From assembly GCA_012295275.1 (NCBI GenBank), contig CM022674.1:11800864-11864863 (forward strand): a stretch of DNA of 64,000 nt, written 5' to 3'. Below are positions 49,955 through 62,516 of the stretch, piece by piece (position 1 is the stretch's first letter; every line of letters begins with the position of its first letter). The stretch is from Chrysomallon squamiferum. Taxonomy: Eukaryota; Mollusca; Gastropoda; Neomphalida; Peltospiridae. The notes below the pieces were generated by a model, which was not told the DNA's origin, made no database searches, and was given only the letters and a program-made list of their open reading frames with translations. Both the position numbers and the translations under genes were made by a program.

Positions 49955-50353
49955 TTTTTTTTTTTCTTAAAAAGCAAATGTGAAGAGGATGAATCCGCGA
50001 CAAAATCATTGACAGAATCACGTCCCGACATTCAGATGTCCACAGTAACAGACGTAAACACGGGTACCGATGAACGTCCTTCAAATTTGCAAGAAAGTAT
50101 TATTGTACCGAATGCTGACCATTCTGAAATCAAGGAACAGACCGAAGTAACAAAGGCAGACGACAAAGAAATGTTAGTAGTAGTACTAGTAGTGGTAGTG
50201 GTAGTGGTAGTTTAGTTTAACTATCGCTAATTTATTATTGTTTTAGTAGTTTTGTTAATATTCTGAAATTTAACAAAGGCAGACGACAAAGAAATTTAAT
50301 TTCGTTTAACTTTATTTATTTTATTTTATTTATTTATTTACTTATTTATTAAT

Positions 50354-50421
<68 letters not shown>

Positions 50422-51698
50422 AGGGATATCTTTGAAATAATAACAACAACAAGTGATTAAACATTTGTTTGACAGGTCGAATTAAACCATCTTGTTTTGT
50501 GTGATTTTCTAATCCTTTTAAAACAGTATCTTTCTGGACGTCTTTCTGTCTGTACGTCTTTTCACTCATAAACACATTTCAGAAACATGCTCACACGTAC
50601 TCATTAAATAAGCTGAAAAATACAACACATTAACCACCGTACTGTGATACCTTTGATTCACGTTTGGTTCCTTTTTTCACTATTGTCACCTCAGGAAGGA
50701 TTCTGACGACAAAGCCGATGTGGTCTCAAACCATACGGATGAACTGACTCAGAAAACAAAGGAATCGGGCGCTGGTAACCAGGAATTCGTTGTTGTAGAT
50801 CTGAATTCACCAGATGAATGTAGTTGTTCGGAGTCACGAGAAAAGACAGGAGATGAAACAGATCAGCCTGGAAACTCAAATCCGTCAGAAGAAACAAAGA
50901 CAGAAACAAAAGAAAAGTTCGTGTAATCTTTTTCTTTATTATTTATAATTGGATAATCTGTTTTAACTACCCTGCCTTCTTGTAATTTTTGTATATATAT
51001 AGAAATTGTGTAGTTAATTTATGCGTTAAATATCTTGCTCTGTGTCTGGCAAACGCACGCACACACACACACGCACAAACAAACAAAAGACGTAGATATA
51101 GGCTTGCATATATTGTCAGTGTTATTGAAATCTTGCAACTAAAATCGTCCTGTTTTCTTCACACAGAAAACGACTAGTCGCCACGTTCCTCAAGTCCATT
51201 AAAAAATATGTGAGAGTAAAAACTGGAAAAAGCAGTGTTGAAGAAAACGAAGAAGGCAAAGGTGGACTGGAACTAGGCCAATCAGAAAATGGCGCTGGTT
51301 TGGCTTCTGTAAATGACGTCACATCCACTGTCCCTCCGGTCACTGACGAGATAAAGAAGAATGATTTAGTAACAGAAGAGAAAATGAATGCAGGCGAAAC
51401 ATTAACAGATAACATAACGAAAGCAGACCAGTCGGAAAATAAAGACGTTGAAGATTGTAAAATCAATTCGTCAGACAATGGAAGAAGCTCGGAAGGAAAA
51501 GCAGACGACATTAAGCATACAGATAGTTCAGAAGAGAATAAAAATGACACAAATAAAAGCAACTCGAGTATAACAAGTTCGATGGCGGAGAATCAACCCA
51601 CTGAATCGGCGAAAGAGTCATCGTCAGCGACATCTGCAAACGCAGATGAAACTAAATCTGATTTTCAACAAAAACCAGACAAAATGACAAAGGATTAG
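47120..51698 (+). CDS. Copy C of Ser/Thr-rich single-pass membrane protein family (5 exons)
   Basis: Exons: 47120-47156, 48852-49434, 49975-50172, 50695-50916, 51167-51698. The sum is 1572 nt, 523 residues, phases consistent; this is the least rearranged copy. The signal peptide begins MANMSSIILLGI and continues VVGVSHAS. A Ser/Thr-rich ectodomain runs to about residue 123, with a membrane helix at about 124-146. The tail holds DDACTVDLSSAEENTSS, then exon 3 (KCEEDESATKSLTESRPDIQ), then EFVVVDLNSPDECS, then a basic patch (TFLKSIKKYV) and a long Glu/Lys/Ser/Asn-rich end (NADETKSDFQQKPDKMTKD). The terminal part is shortened relative to B by an earlier stop; matching sequence continues downstream. 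Exon 3 is preceded by long ATT and T tracts. Function is unknown. Confidence 0.8.
47384..48045. repeat. 27-bp minisatellite, about 24 units, in intron 1 of copy C
   Basis: Same unit as at 100-715, here in coding orientation: GATATCGGCTGTATTAATCA and so on. Unit variants (ctgg/ctgt, tcgac/tcggc, cagtc/caaat) are interspersed. A unique flank follows (gatctatcacttatatttat, to about 48135), shared with copy D. The frame reading (INQSCDIGW)n is open across the array and into the flank. Confidence 0.9.
48500..48700 (+). other. Conserved block of intron 1, copy C
   Basis: Third member of the block described at 15510-15725 and 39836-40025, about 150-350 bp before exon 2. Confidence 0.45.
49467..49509. 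repeat. (CA)n microsatellite after exon 2 of copy C
   Basis: About 21 CA units, starting 33 bp after the donor; counterpart of 14636-14681. Confidence 0.95.
49590..49855. repeat. GTA-type microsatellite, copy C intron 2
   Basis: Degenerate AGT units, followed by an ATT tract (49897-49951) and a T run reaching the exon 3 acceptor at 49973-49974. Confidence 0.9.
50267..50299 (+). repeat. Short duplicate of the 3' end of exon 3, copy C
   Basis: aacaaaggcagacgacaaag repeats the end of exon 3 (50149-50170) about 120 bp downstream, but the donor is changed (aaatttaatt for aaatgttagt). It is probably a small tandem duplication scar. Confidence 0.6.
50359..50418. repeat. (GT)n microsatellite
   Basis: About 30 GT units in copy C intron 3. 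Confidence 0.95.
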
Positions 51699-53170
51699 AA
51701 TACACGCAAATAGAGACAAGCAGTCTTGCTTCAGACGTCACCTCTAAGAAAGTGGAACCTCCAGAATTCATACTGAACTGATGTAACAATAATAATATCT
51801 CGTTGTTTAGACAGAATATAATAATATTATTACTTTTAGAGCCGCTTTTCAGTGAAATTTTGTGAAATACCGAAATCTCCGTTAGAATGAAAATGTTGTT
51901 GCTACTATTTGCACGTTTTTGCGAATCAAGTCCCTTAACTCATAGTCTAATTACGATACAAAGCTATTTTTTATTTTCGTATATTCTGTAGCTGTATACT
52001 GCTCAGTCTTATATATATCAAAGATATATTATTTATTTATTTGTCATTAAATATAATTTTATTTCCTATATTACGTTTTAGCTAAACTGTTCTTCATAGT
52101 TATACATTTTATTTCATTAATTAGAATCTGTGTGCAAAAACAGATTGTCCAAAATGATAAAGCAATTTCATCAACAAAACATTTTAAATTACTGGGCTTT
52201 GTGACTGAAATAGAAAAATCTTGTACCAAGGCACAGGCTAACCATAGAGTAAAGTGAGCACAAGACAAAAACTTAAAAAAAAAAAAAATGGTAAAAAGCT
52301 GATTTACTAATATTCAAACTGCAGGTTCTGTTTTGATCATAATTACATTACTGACCATCTTTTTTCTTCTTCTATGTTGTTTATTTATTTATTTACTTAT
52401 TTACTTATTACTAATCCTTTTAAATAAATGATTATATTTAAAGCATGTTTTGTACATTTGTGCTTACTGTTATTTTATTAATCATTATTAATAATTGTCT
52501 GTGATCCAGTAATGACTTACAGTTATTAAAATTTAATGTTATTAATTTTATCCAACTGCCAAGCATCTTATTAGAAACATCAAATAAAGAACATACTGTA
52601 TATTATTATTTTATATTTTATCTTGTTATGCTTGCGTTTCTCGTATTATTAAAATTATTATAATCGTAAGTGAAATGTGTTATTTCGTGTTGTATATTCT
52701 GAAATGCCTTTTCTGTTATTTTTATATCTTATTATCACAAAAGATTTGTTAACAATAAGTAAGTAAATAAATAAATATATAAATAAAGAAATAAAAATAA
52801 AAATAAAGACATAAATAAATAAAACAAACATCAGAAATTCGTTACAATGCCTATCTTCCTATCTTAATGATTATCTATGATTTAACAATGACTGGCAATA
52901 ATTTGCAGTCACACACACACACACACACACCCACACACCCACACACACACACACACCCACACACACACACACTCGTTTTATGGTTTTCGTCTAATCGTGA
53001 GGAGAAACAATCAGTTGAAATTATGCTTTATGCAGTTAGGTTATTTTTTATATACAAAGATACAGCTTAATATTAAGTCACTGAAAACAAACACAAAATT
53101 TCTTTTCATTATAAATATTAATACAGAGACGTGACAAAAACTGATAAAACTGCTTACTTTTTCTATAATG

Positions 53171-53209
<39 letters not shown>

Positions 53210-53421
53210 TGAAATTTGTTTTAAAAATTAAAAGTTTCGAATCTATGTTCAACAAGTTATTCTCACATCCTTTAACAAACCCACTGAAAGTATATAGGTG
53301 TGTTCTTTTTTTATCAAAAGCTTTGAACTAAAATAATTTAAAAAACAAAAACAAAACGAAAATAACATATAATTAAAAAATGAAAATGATCATGATAACC
53401 TATTAATAGAAACATTATATT
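51699..53421. other. 3' flank of copy C
   Basis: Begins with sequence matching the end of the copy B coding exon but placed after an earlier stop (gcttcagacgtcac near 51729). It then continues as the AT-rich flank shared with B, with a CA/CCACA tract at about 52911-52972 and a T run at about 53169-53205. No further gene seen. Confidence 0.4.
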
Positions 53422-54004
53422 ACCTGAAAGAAAATAAATAATGATTGTGATGATTTTCTTACTAAAACAACAAAGTTACATTCATAAACCAGGATGCTTA
53501 TACATTAATGAGAAAAGTATATTTGAAGTACAGCAGTATAAATTATAAGAATGCCAATTACGTTCAACTTGTGTACATACATTTTTCTATTACAGTGTAA
53601 ACACACCAACAAAAATAAGATGCCAGTACCAACAATGTTTTTTCTTCTGTAGAAAAATAAATAATATATAAACAAGTAAGGCAGTCAGAGAAAGATTTAT
53701 AATGTGCAACAGAAATCTGTCTTAAGAATAAAATCTGTCTGATGAAATTAACAATAGTAATCTGACAAAATAAGGAACAGTAGTATGGTAAACATATTCT
53801 GATAGCGTCTACAGGCAACAAAGGGCAACAAATTATAAGAAATGAAGGAAATTTCAACATTTGTGTAACACCTGCATAACAGAAATATTAACTTTCATTT
53901 ATAAATTGTGACAGACAATAATAAATATATGTATCAGTTCATAATTATAACAAATGTAAATATGTAAACTGTAATCTGTTTTCTGAGTATTTATCATTTA
54001 TCAT

Positions 54005-54047
<43 letters not shown>

Positions 54048-54413
54048 CTAACGTGCTGGAGCATGCTTTGAGACAACTTTAAAGTATAAAATAAATATGA
54101 AAATAATTATCTTTAATTGTCATATAAATTGTATAAATCAAATATTTTCAGTTGCAAAAATGTCCTTACATAAGCAGTTATTTGCACAATGATATCACAA
54201 AAGTGAAATATGGATTTTGATAAAACAGACAAGATTAAGCCAAGGATAAAAAATGACAAATATTTAGATTGATTTACATAAATTAACAAAGGATTAAATT
54301 ACTGATTCACTGAAATTACTATGTAAATAATAGCGATGGAGACTCATTTACAATTAAGTAACAAACTGACCTAAGCTGTTTAACACTGCAACAGAGATAT
54401 GTATAAAATTTAA
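53422..54413. repeat. Nearly identical 1-kb block, second copy
   Basis: Partner of 44796-45778. Similarity stops abruptly after gtataaaatttaat on the right, where the two flanks become unrelated. Confidence 0.85.
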
Positions 54414-56340
54414 TAAAGGTCAACTAATGAATAGAAAATTAATCTAAATATACAGGAGAAGCCTCTGTTTTCAAAAAAATAAAAAAAAAAAAAAAAAAAA
54501 AAAAAATAAAATTTTGAAATGAATTATATTTCAAAAAATATATTTAAAAGATAACTAATTACTGAAGGTTTCTATGTAACTGGAGCACATTATTCAAAAT
54601 GTAATTTTTATATTTTCTTTTGTGTGAATATTCACATCTTTTATAAGTGACTATTGAGTATTCAGTATATATTCACTTTAATTTGAAAAGTGAAATATTA
54701 ATATTTTTCATTTAAAAACTCCTTAAAAAATCTAAAAATTGAAATTAAAATATATTTTTCAGTTTTTTTTAATATATATATATATATATATATATTTACT
54801 TGTTTATTTAGTAAAGACTACTTATCAAATCATACCAATGAATATGAATGATGAAACCAATATATACTGCTTAATCTATGAAATCAATAAATAGAAAAAC
54901 ATATTTCTTTAGTGTCGCGAAATTTATATATTATGAACAGATTAAAAAAAAAAAAAAAAAAACCTAAAATAATTTACGCGGTTCACCAAATTAAAAGAAA
55001 TTGTGTATATAAATATATTTTCTTATAATATATCTCTACACATTATTTTATTGTTATTCAATACCGATATTATCACTTTAATTCATCTATATAAACATCA
55101 GAACCGCACTGCTTTGTAGCCATTACTCATTCTACATTCGTAAATATACCTACTAACACACACTCTCTTTCATACACACATATGTAGATACCCATTCTCT
55201 GTCTCTAACTCACAAACAGATATCCCCACACTTTCTTACACATACACAGGCACATATCCACTCCTTTCGCATTCGCTTGCATACCCACACAGCAACACAC
55301 ATGCATACCCATAAACAAGCACTGTCTTTCTGACACACATGTATACATCCATTCTCTCTCACTAACACACAAACTTATATCCACACTTTCTTAAACAAAC
55401 ACCCATTATTCACACATATCCACCCGTAAAATCCCACCCCTTCTTTCACATTCGCACACATTTCAAATTAAACAAAATAGTATCTACTGTACAAGTCTAA
55501 GTAAGGGAGATAATTATGGAAGAAGAACGAATGATTAATTTCTGAAACATTTAACTGTTATGCGGAAGAACAGAGGCTCACTTCAGCACCTACACACCAC
55601 CTTCCCTCAAACACACACACGCTCTCTTTCTTTATTTCTTAATCAGAAGCGTTTCGTGCATATATGCTTGAAGAAAAATATTTAAATTTACATTTTATTT
55701 TAAATCCTACAATACAGTAAATAATAGTCTGAGATTACAACTAATCTTCATTTTATTTTTTAGTATATAAAGAAGTACTTAACTCACAGTGGTTTTCCTT
55801 TATTAAAAGTATAAAACCGTCGTAAAATACTCTTCACGGCAAAAGGGACGTTTTTCTTTTGTGACAGTGATTGTTTTTCTGGTCTGTGCTTCAGATAGCT
55901 TTTCATCAACGCAATAAATGCAAAATAAAATATGAATATGCGAAAGAATATTAAGAAGAAAGAAAAAGAAAGAAAAGAAGAAAAACGAAGAAAAAAATCC
56001 TCTTATATTTGTCTCCGATATATATGTTATTATTTTCCTTTTCTCAGGTCCCCTCTTTCCTCCTTCTTCTTTTTCATTTTTCTACTTATTTATTTATTTA
56101 TTTATTTATTTATTTGTTCACTTGTTTGTATGTTTGTTTATTTATTTAACTTTAATTATCGTGTCTCATTAGTTTCATTCAGAACTGTCTTTTGAAACTT
56201 TTCACTCAGGACTAAGTGTGTACGTATTCAGCGATTTATCACCACATTCTGAAAACTAAATTACATTTATAAATGTAAACATTCTCCGAACTGATTCCAC
56301 TGCATTTCACGTATAACAAAAAAAAAAAAAAAAAACAACA
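54414..56340. other. Gene-poor region with a degenerate CA/CT-rich tandem repeat
   Basis: At about 55150-55440 there is a degenerate repeat of roughly 160 bp: cattctctgtctctaactca near 55193 and cattctctctcactaacaca near 55350, each followed by a ccacactttcttaaaca-like segment. A runs at about 54482-54505 and 54943-54962. No supported gene. Confidence 0.45.
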
Positions 56341-56674
56341 ACAATAAAATCTCATCTTATAAAATGTTTTATTTAGTTAATTGATAACCAACAACAACAA
56401 TCTTCTTTCCTCTGGTACATCAGTGTGGATTTCTGAAAGTGAAGCAAATATACTCATTTTGTTGACATATTTTTCTATCAGTTATAAAAATAAAAATATT
56501 TCTGAGTGTAGAAGTATATCGTATGTCAGGATTTTTAAACGAAAGTAGAATTATGTAGCTTCTATAAATGCATTGTAGATTAAGATCAAGATACGTAACA
56601 GTCTGAATAAAGAAAAACATAAAAATAATAAAGAAAAGTACTTTTAAACAAAATTTCAACTTACATATTCATTA

Positions 56675-57025
56675 TTAACGACCGTAGATGCCGCCTCCCA
56701 TCATGCCACCTCCCATCATGCCACCTCGAATCACACCCCCTCCAATCATGCCACCTCCCATCATTCTACCTCCAACCATGCCACCGCTGAATCCTCCCAT
56801 CATTCCGTATCCTCCATATCCCCCGTACCCTCCATACCCTCCCATTGCCACACCTCCAACACCAAATCGTCCATATCCGTACCCACCAACACCATATCCT
56901 CCGTACCCTCCATACCCTCCCATGCCGTACCCTCCATAGCCACCCATACCATACATTGGCATCATCATACCAGCAGAGGCAAGAGTCAAACAGGCGAAAA
57001 GAGTGACAATAACAGCGTTCATCAT
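56675..57025 (-). CDS. Glycine/tyrosine/methionine-rich secreted protein, shematrin-like
   Basis: A single coding exon of 116 residues. The N terminus MMNAVIVTLFACLTLASAG is a clear signal peptide. The mature part is low complexity: GGYGGYG and GYGMGGYGGY repeats, then a GGGM/GGGV block ending GGGIYGR. This composition resembles shematrins and other Gly-rich shell-matrix proteins of molluscs; the Lys-rich tail common in pearl-oyster shematrins is absent. Gly-rich antimicrobial or silk-like proteins are alternatives. A 5' UTR intron fits: exon end at 57168 with a GTAAGT donor, acceptor TTCTTTAG before 57034. A TATA box at 57239-57246 fits a start near 57210. A polyadenylation signal (AATAAA on minus) lies at about 56365. 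Confidence 0.8.
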   Translation of the reverse strand: MMNAVIVTLFACLTLASAGMMMPMYGMGGYGGYGMGGYGGYGGYGVGGYGYGRFGVGGVAMGGYGGYGGYGGYGMMGGFSGGMVGGRMMGGGMIGGGVIRGGMMGGGMMGGGIYGR

Positions 57026-57238
57026 TTTGAAAATCTAAAGAATAAATAACAGAGTAAAATTTTACTTAGTCCATACATTTTCTTTATGTTACCAAGTTTT
57101 AATATATTCATTTAAAAACTTAAAAACAGATATAATTTAAAAAACGTAAATAATAAGACACACTTACAGCAGTTGTGAAGAGGAAATGTTCAAGTGATAG
57201 ACAATTTGGAAGTGATATTAAACAGTATTCATCTGTGC

Positions 57239-57246
57239 TATATATA
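57239..57246 (-). promoter_or_regulatory. TATA box of the shematrin-like gene
   Basis: TATATATA on the minus strand, about 70 bp before a GTAAGT donor and 215 bp before the ATG. The spacing suits a short untranslated first exon. Confidence 0.6.
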
Positions 57247-58547
57247 CCACATGTACCTTGTGACCGATCGACAGTTCTCAATCAGAAGTCACCACTTGAC
57301 CTCAGCAAATTATAATTGATCTTATTTTAATAATTTGATTTTAAACTGACCTCATGACAGGTGCTGGTCGAGGATATTTTCAAGTGAGGTGATCATCTTC
57401 GAAGAAAGTCTACTGCAAAATAATATATATGTTTTTGTTTAATCATTTACTTAAAAATAAATAAATAAATAAAAACTATATGTGGGTTTAAATTCAAAAC
57501 GGACTAGTTCTCCTGTTCCTCGCCACCTGAAATCCTTGACGGACAATAAACATTACAATTTGCAATTAATCATAATTAAGGTTCATAATCTATTCATGAG
57601 ATTTTTTTATATCATAATTTTAACGCGAGTTTCCGAGATTTTCATGTCTAGATTCAAGTTGATCGAGCATCAAACCGTTCCAGCTTCGAGGATTACTCTA
57701 CATATGTGTGTGTACTGTGAACATAATGAGTGCATATATATGCAATCTATGTATATATGTTTTTATATATATGTATGTACGTCTGAATCTCCATCTGTAT
57801 TTACATATATATGAGTGTGTGAGTGTGTAGATGTGTATGTGTGTGTAACTGTGTATCTAGATGTAAGATATTCTGGAGTTCTTGACTCTCATTAATGTAG
57901 TTAATTATCAAGCACAACGTCATAAGATCTGATTACTGGTCTGATGCGAATTACTCAAATGAAAATAACAACAACACCAAGAAGAAGGAGAAGAAGAAGA
58001 AGAACAACAACAACAACAACAGTAATAATAATAAACTGTGCTGCTACAACGAGTACCACTACTACCACATGTGTTACTACAGCCAACTACTACTAATAAA
58101 TAATAAAATAAAACAAACAATCAAACAAACAAACAAACAAAAACAATAGTTGGATCGTAAATATCTGCGTGGTGTTGTTATGTGCCTTTGGTTCGTTTTC
58201 AGCTGTTTAATTAGGCTGTTTAAGAATATGTTTTGTTTTAGTAAAGATATTTTCCTGTAAAAACGAAAGAAAATGAATGGACACAGAATGACGTATAAAT
58301 TCGACATGCCTTAATGATAATTTTATCTGAATGAAATTCGAAACTATGACATTGAGGTAAAAACAGCAACAAATGAAAACCTACAGATAAATATATATAA
58401 AACTATATCGATATTTCTAGACGAATTCAGAATATTGTGATTAGACATTGCAACATGCTTATTAAAATAGAGATGCAAATTCATTTCTAATAAGGAAAGA
58501 AATAATAAATACACAGAGATTAAGTTCTATTCGCCGTGCTCTTTAAC

Positions 58548-58609
58548 ACGTCACAGTGTTAAAACAATGGAATGACGTCACAATGTTAAAACAATGGAAC
58601 GACGTCATA
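58548..58609. repeat. 27-bp tandem repeat with CRE-like and SOX-like sites
   Basis: Two full units (acgtcac.gttaaaacaatgg, then aatg or aacg) and a third truncated at acgtcata. The first unit junction makes a perfect TGACGTCA palindrome, the second gives CGACGTCA, and each full unit has ACAATGG. Confidence 0.6.
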
Positions 58610-59728
58610 TTTCTTTATCAACGGAAAAGGTGAACTACGTATAATCTCCTGTTTTCATATATAATATTTCTTTTACATGACATCGGACTGACAGTGGGAC
58701 AAAATTAATATAAATGTGTGTGAGTGCACACTTTTTTTAAAACATTTTTTATTCCTAGCTGAATTCTTAGATACATTATTAACATAAAATACACTCAGCT
58801 CCTTTTCAATACTACAGCAGCAAAAAACAAAAACAAACCAAAGATATTATTTGAGCTATTTTCCACTGGATCAAGAACAACAGAGCACAGACAAATCTAA
58901 AAAGAGAACCATGACAGTTTGAAAAACATAAAACACAAACTGATACAACTGACAGTTTTATATATCTGTTGATCCAAAACTGATATATTCTCTGTACATT
59001 TATTTGAGATATTACGACCAAACTGAAAAACAATAGTGAAAAAATGTATAATCGATTACACGTTATTATAGTATTATGAAAACTAATACAGATTAAATTG
59101 TTATTATCGTCAACATCGTTACTAGCATCATTATAATTTCTGGGTTATTTTGTTTTCCCTCACATTGCTTGTATAAAGTATGAAAATACGAAGAGGAGAT
59201 GAAATTCTGTTAACTGCAAACTGTCTATAAAGAATCGGAACATAAACAATTATCGCAGCAGTTAAAATATAAACACTCTTTCTCAGCTCACATTTCAGCA
59301 AGTGATACACTTCTTTATTTTAATTCACGATTATAATTGATTCTGTCGTTTTGAATCTGCTGTTAAAATATAACACTTCTCGACTTTTTACATGTTGTAG
59401 GTAATAGTTTGTAGATTAATTTTGGCTTGAGATGATTTTAAAAACACAAAGTCACCTTCAAGATTATTAGAGTTAAATGAAATAAACGTTGGATGTAGTT
59501 AGTTATTAGGGTAAGGTGGGGTAACTGTGTGCCCAGAAGAATTCTGTCCCCCAACGTGTATTATAACTTACAACACATTTACTGCTCTGTCAGGTCTATC
59601 GGAAAATTGTAGGTATAAAGAGAACTTTACTATCTCTCATTAGAACAAAGGATGTAGGTAATATGCCATTTACACGTGGAGTATGGTGGCCATGAATATA
59701 GTGAAATCAACAAGGTTCAAAACAAAGT

Positions 59729-59731
<3 letters not shown>

Positions 59732-59823
<92 letters not shown>
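59732..59823. repeat. (TC)n microsatellite
   Basis: About 46 uninterrupted TC units. Confidence 0.95.
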
Positions 59824-59826
<3 letters not shown>

Positions 59827-60302
59827 TTGTATGTAATTCTCTATCTATCTATTTCGAAACATGTATTACCTTTCAGCATACAAGTGGTCCTGTCTTGTTA
59901 GCTATCTGCACTAATTATTTAGGAAACAGAAGATACAAAATTAATAATAATGAATAATTAAATTGTGAAATTATACTTTATTACAATAACAATACATTGA
60001 TGCATTTTTCACACGATTCGGTTGAATATTATGTAATTCCTTTGTGTCACCGAAAGACGAATTAAAATAATAATAATAATATAATGTGTAGTTACAATAA
60101 GTCTATTAAATTTCATAATGTAAGAGAAGGTTTAAATTCAAACAGAAAAATATTATTCAATGTTTGTAAGTACGTACTCGTATTAGCACTAAGATATTAA
60201 TTAAAAATATTTAACTAAAATTACTGTGGTTTCTTTTGCATTAATAATGAATAATAATAGCAAAACAGCGAAAAAATGGGACAGTAATAAAGCGAAGAAA
60301 GC

Positions 60303-60303
60303 G

Positions 60304-60364
<61 letters not shown>
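60303..60364. repeat. (AAT)n microsatellite
   Basis: About 20 uninterrupted AAT units in the gene-poor region. Confidence 0.95.
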
Positions 60365-60365
<1 letters not shown>

Positions 60366-62052
60366 TTATAATCAAATAAACTAGTAACATTATTTTAACT
60401 ACCTCTTCTGGATTAATATCAAGAAAGCAGAAAAGAAAAGAAATTATTAAGCAATAACTAAATAAATAAGAATTTAAATAAATAAATAAACAAATAAATA
60501 AATAATTAGACAAATAGTAAAACAAGATGAAATGATACTAATTGCAAATCTATAATATTTGTCTGTATGTCTGTCTGTCTGTCTCTGTGTGTGTGTGTGT
60601 GTGTAAGTGTGTGTAAGAAAGCAGAAGAGATTATTGCATCATTTAAAACATAAACTAACTTTCTGAGTGTTCGTACTTGTTTTTGTCTTAATTCACGATT
60701 TTAATTTATTTAGCTATTTTGTATCTGCTATAAAAATATCTCAGTGGGTGAATTCAGCATGTTTTCAGAAAAGCATTGTTATTCACTACGAGAATGATGA
60801 AATAGCTTTATATCGTCAACAAGACATTTCCAGAACTTTACAAAAAGTAATGTGAATGGCATGAAGAATTATTCAGTAAATGGAAGAATATCTCTTCGGT
60901 GAAGATGATAAAAATAATGTATATGATAATAATAAAGTATTCTTATTTCTCAGTAGCTTTAGGAAGATATATTAATGAAATATTATTTCATACTAAATTT
61001 CTGTTCACAATAAATAAAATAGACAATCAATTATCACCTTAAGAAGAAATAAAAAGAGTCCTAATTACATAAAGAGTAAGGAGTTGGTTTACTGCATCAC
61101 TTCTGGAAATTTAGTGCAAACATATGGTGTCAAAATCAATGGTTTTGACGGAATGATATTGTCCTTTCGTAGTTAATAGAATTTTAACTCTACTATGTCG
61201 AGTTGCAACATCATCATTTTAACCCACAAACCTCCACTGCCTCTGTCTTGCCTGTTTAACCTGTGACGTCGGCATGGAGGGTGGAGTTCAAAATCAGTTG
61301 ATATGAAGTTCGCGGAGTTAAAGAAATTTCAGTGTATTCAGATCGAGTCTAGCACTTTGTCATAAAAAATATTTTACATTTGTTCAAACCAATAATAATT
61401 TTCAATCATATTGAAGAACCCAAAAAGAAAGAAATTTGATGACGGGTTTTATTCATGAATTACCTTTGTTTTAGGAAATCAGTACAGATTTCCTCGGAAT
61501 GCTTAATTTCACCACTGTTGTCTGTAAAAAGATTTACTTACCCGAAATACAGGACGAAGCAATTGAGATCAAAGCAGTGATTTTATTAATTTCGTAACGT
61601 TCTGTTTTTACACACAGGAAACGTTCCTTGTTGATAGAAAACAGTTTCGTCAACTGTGAAATAGAGAAACCTCTTTGTTTCGTACAACAGTCATCCTGTA
61701 GTCAATTCATATATTATAATAATCAATATACTTTTTGAATATCATTTCTCTTATTATGGAAAACTAAGAAAAAAGATAGACACATAGAAAGAGAGGTAGA
61801 TACATAGATAGATAGACATATGCATATTGATAGACAGATAGAGACAGATATACAGATATATAGTTAGATAAAGAGATAGATTGATAAATGTAGACAATGA
61901 CAGAGAGATAGACATAAAAATGTATGAATATTCGACATTTTATCCTTTCATCTGTCACAAATTTTACATTTATTTCGGTTTTATATTTTTCTGTCATAGT
62001 AACTTGTTAGAGATCAAACGTTTGATTCATTATTATTGAGTCCGTGCATCAT

Positions 62053-62060
62053 TATAAATA
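62053..62060 (+). promoter_or_regulatory. TATA box of a secreted-peptide gene
   Basis: TATAAATA, followed about 65 bp later by a strong donor (TTTTG, then GTAAGT at 62125). The short stretch between is a likely untranslated first exon. Confidence 0.5.
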
Positions 62061-62516
62061 CCTCGTGTCCAAGATATTGGACGTATTCTTATAGCTAGAT
62101 CATTCACTACTACAACTAATTTTGGTAAGTTATATGCACTTTATAATTATTTTTTACATGTAAAATTCTAAAAGAATTGTACAGTTAAATGAAGTAAATT
62201 TTTCGACTAGTTAGTTACTACAGGCGGAAAAAGTTAAAAATCTTAAGGAAATACGTTAACAACCTGAAAGACAGAATAACATATTCATTTCCGTTTCTCT
62301 GTTTTCAAGATCCATATTAAATAATCTTAAAATTCAAATAGCTTTTAATTCATAACGCTAAACATTAAATTTATACATTTCTCAAACTTAGCAATATATA
62401 TATATATATATGTTACGGTGACGATAATACTTTGCAATAATACTGAACACTAAATGGGCTTGGTGTACAGTAAAACTGAACGAATCCGTGCAGGTTTCCA
62501 GTTGACGTCGTTCACT

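Larger units (their letters stand above)
57250..62050. other. Gene-poor region
   Basis: I recognise no coding exon. Contents: AAC/AAG trinucleotides at 57960-58035, a small CRE-bearing tandem repeat at 58548-58609, (TC)n at 59732-59823, (AAT)n at 60303-60364, and a GATA-like degenerate tract at about 61770-61915. The 61190-61330 stretch is less AT-rich but has no long open frame. Confidence 0.4.

Noticed and set aside
56688-56939. Pro-rich plus-strand frame
   Set aside because: Antisense shadow of the Gly-rich secreted protein; no signal peptide or promoter on that strand.
61764-61997. 77-codon minus-strand frame
   Set aside because: Mostly a degenerate GATA-like repeat read as Tyr/Leu/Ser; no start context or homology.
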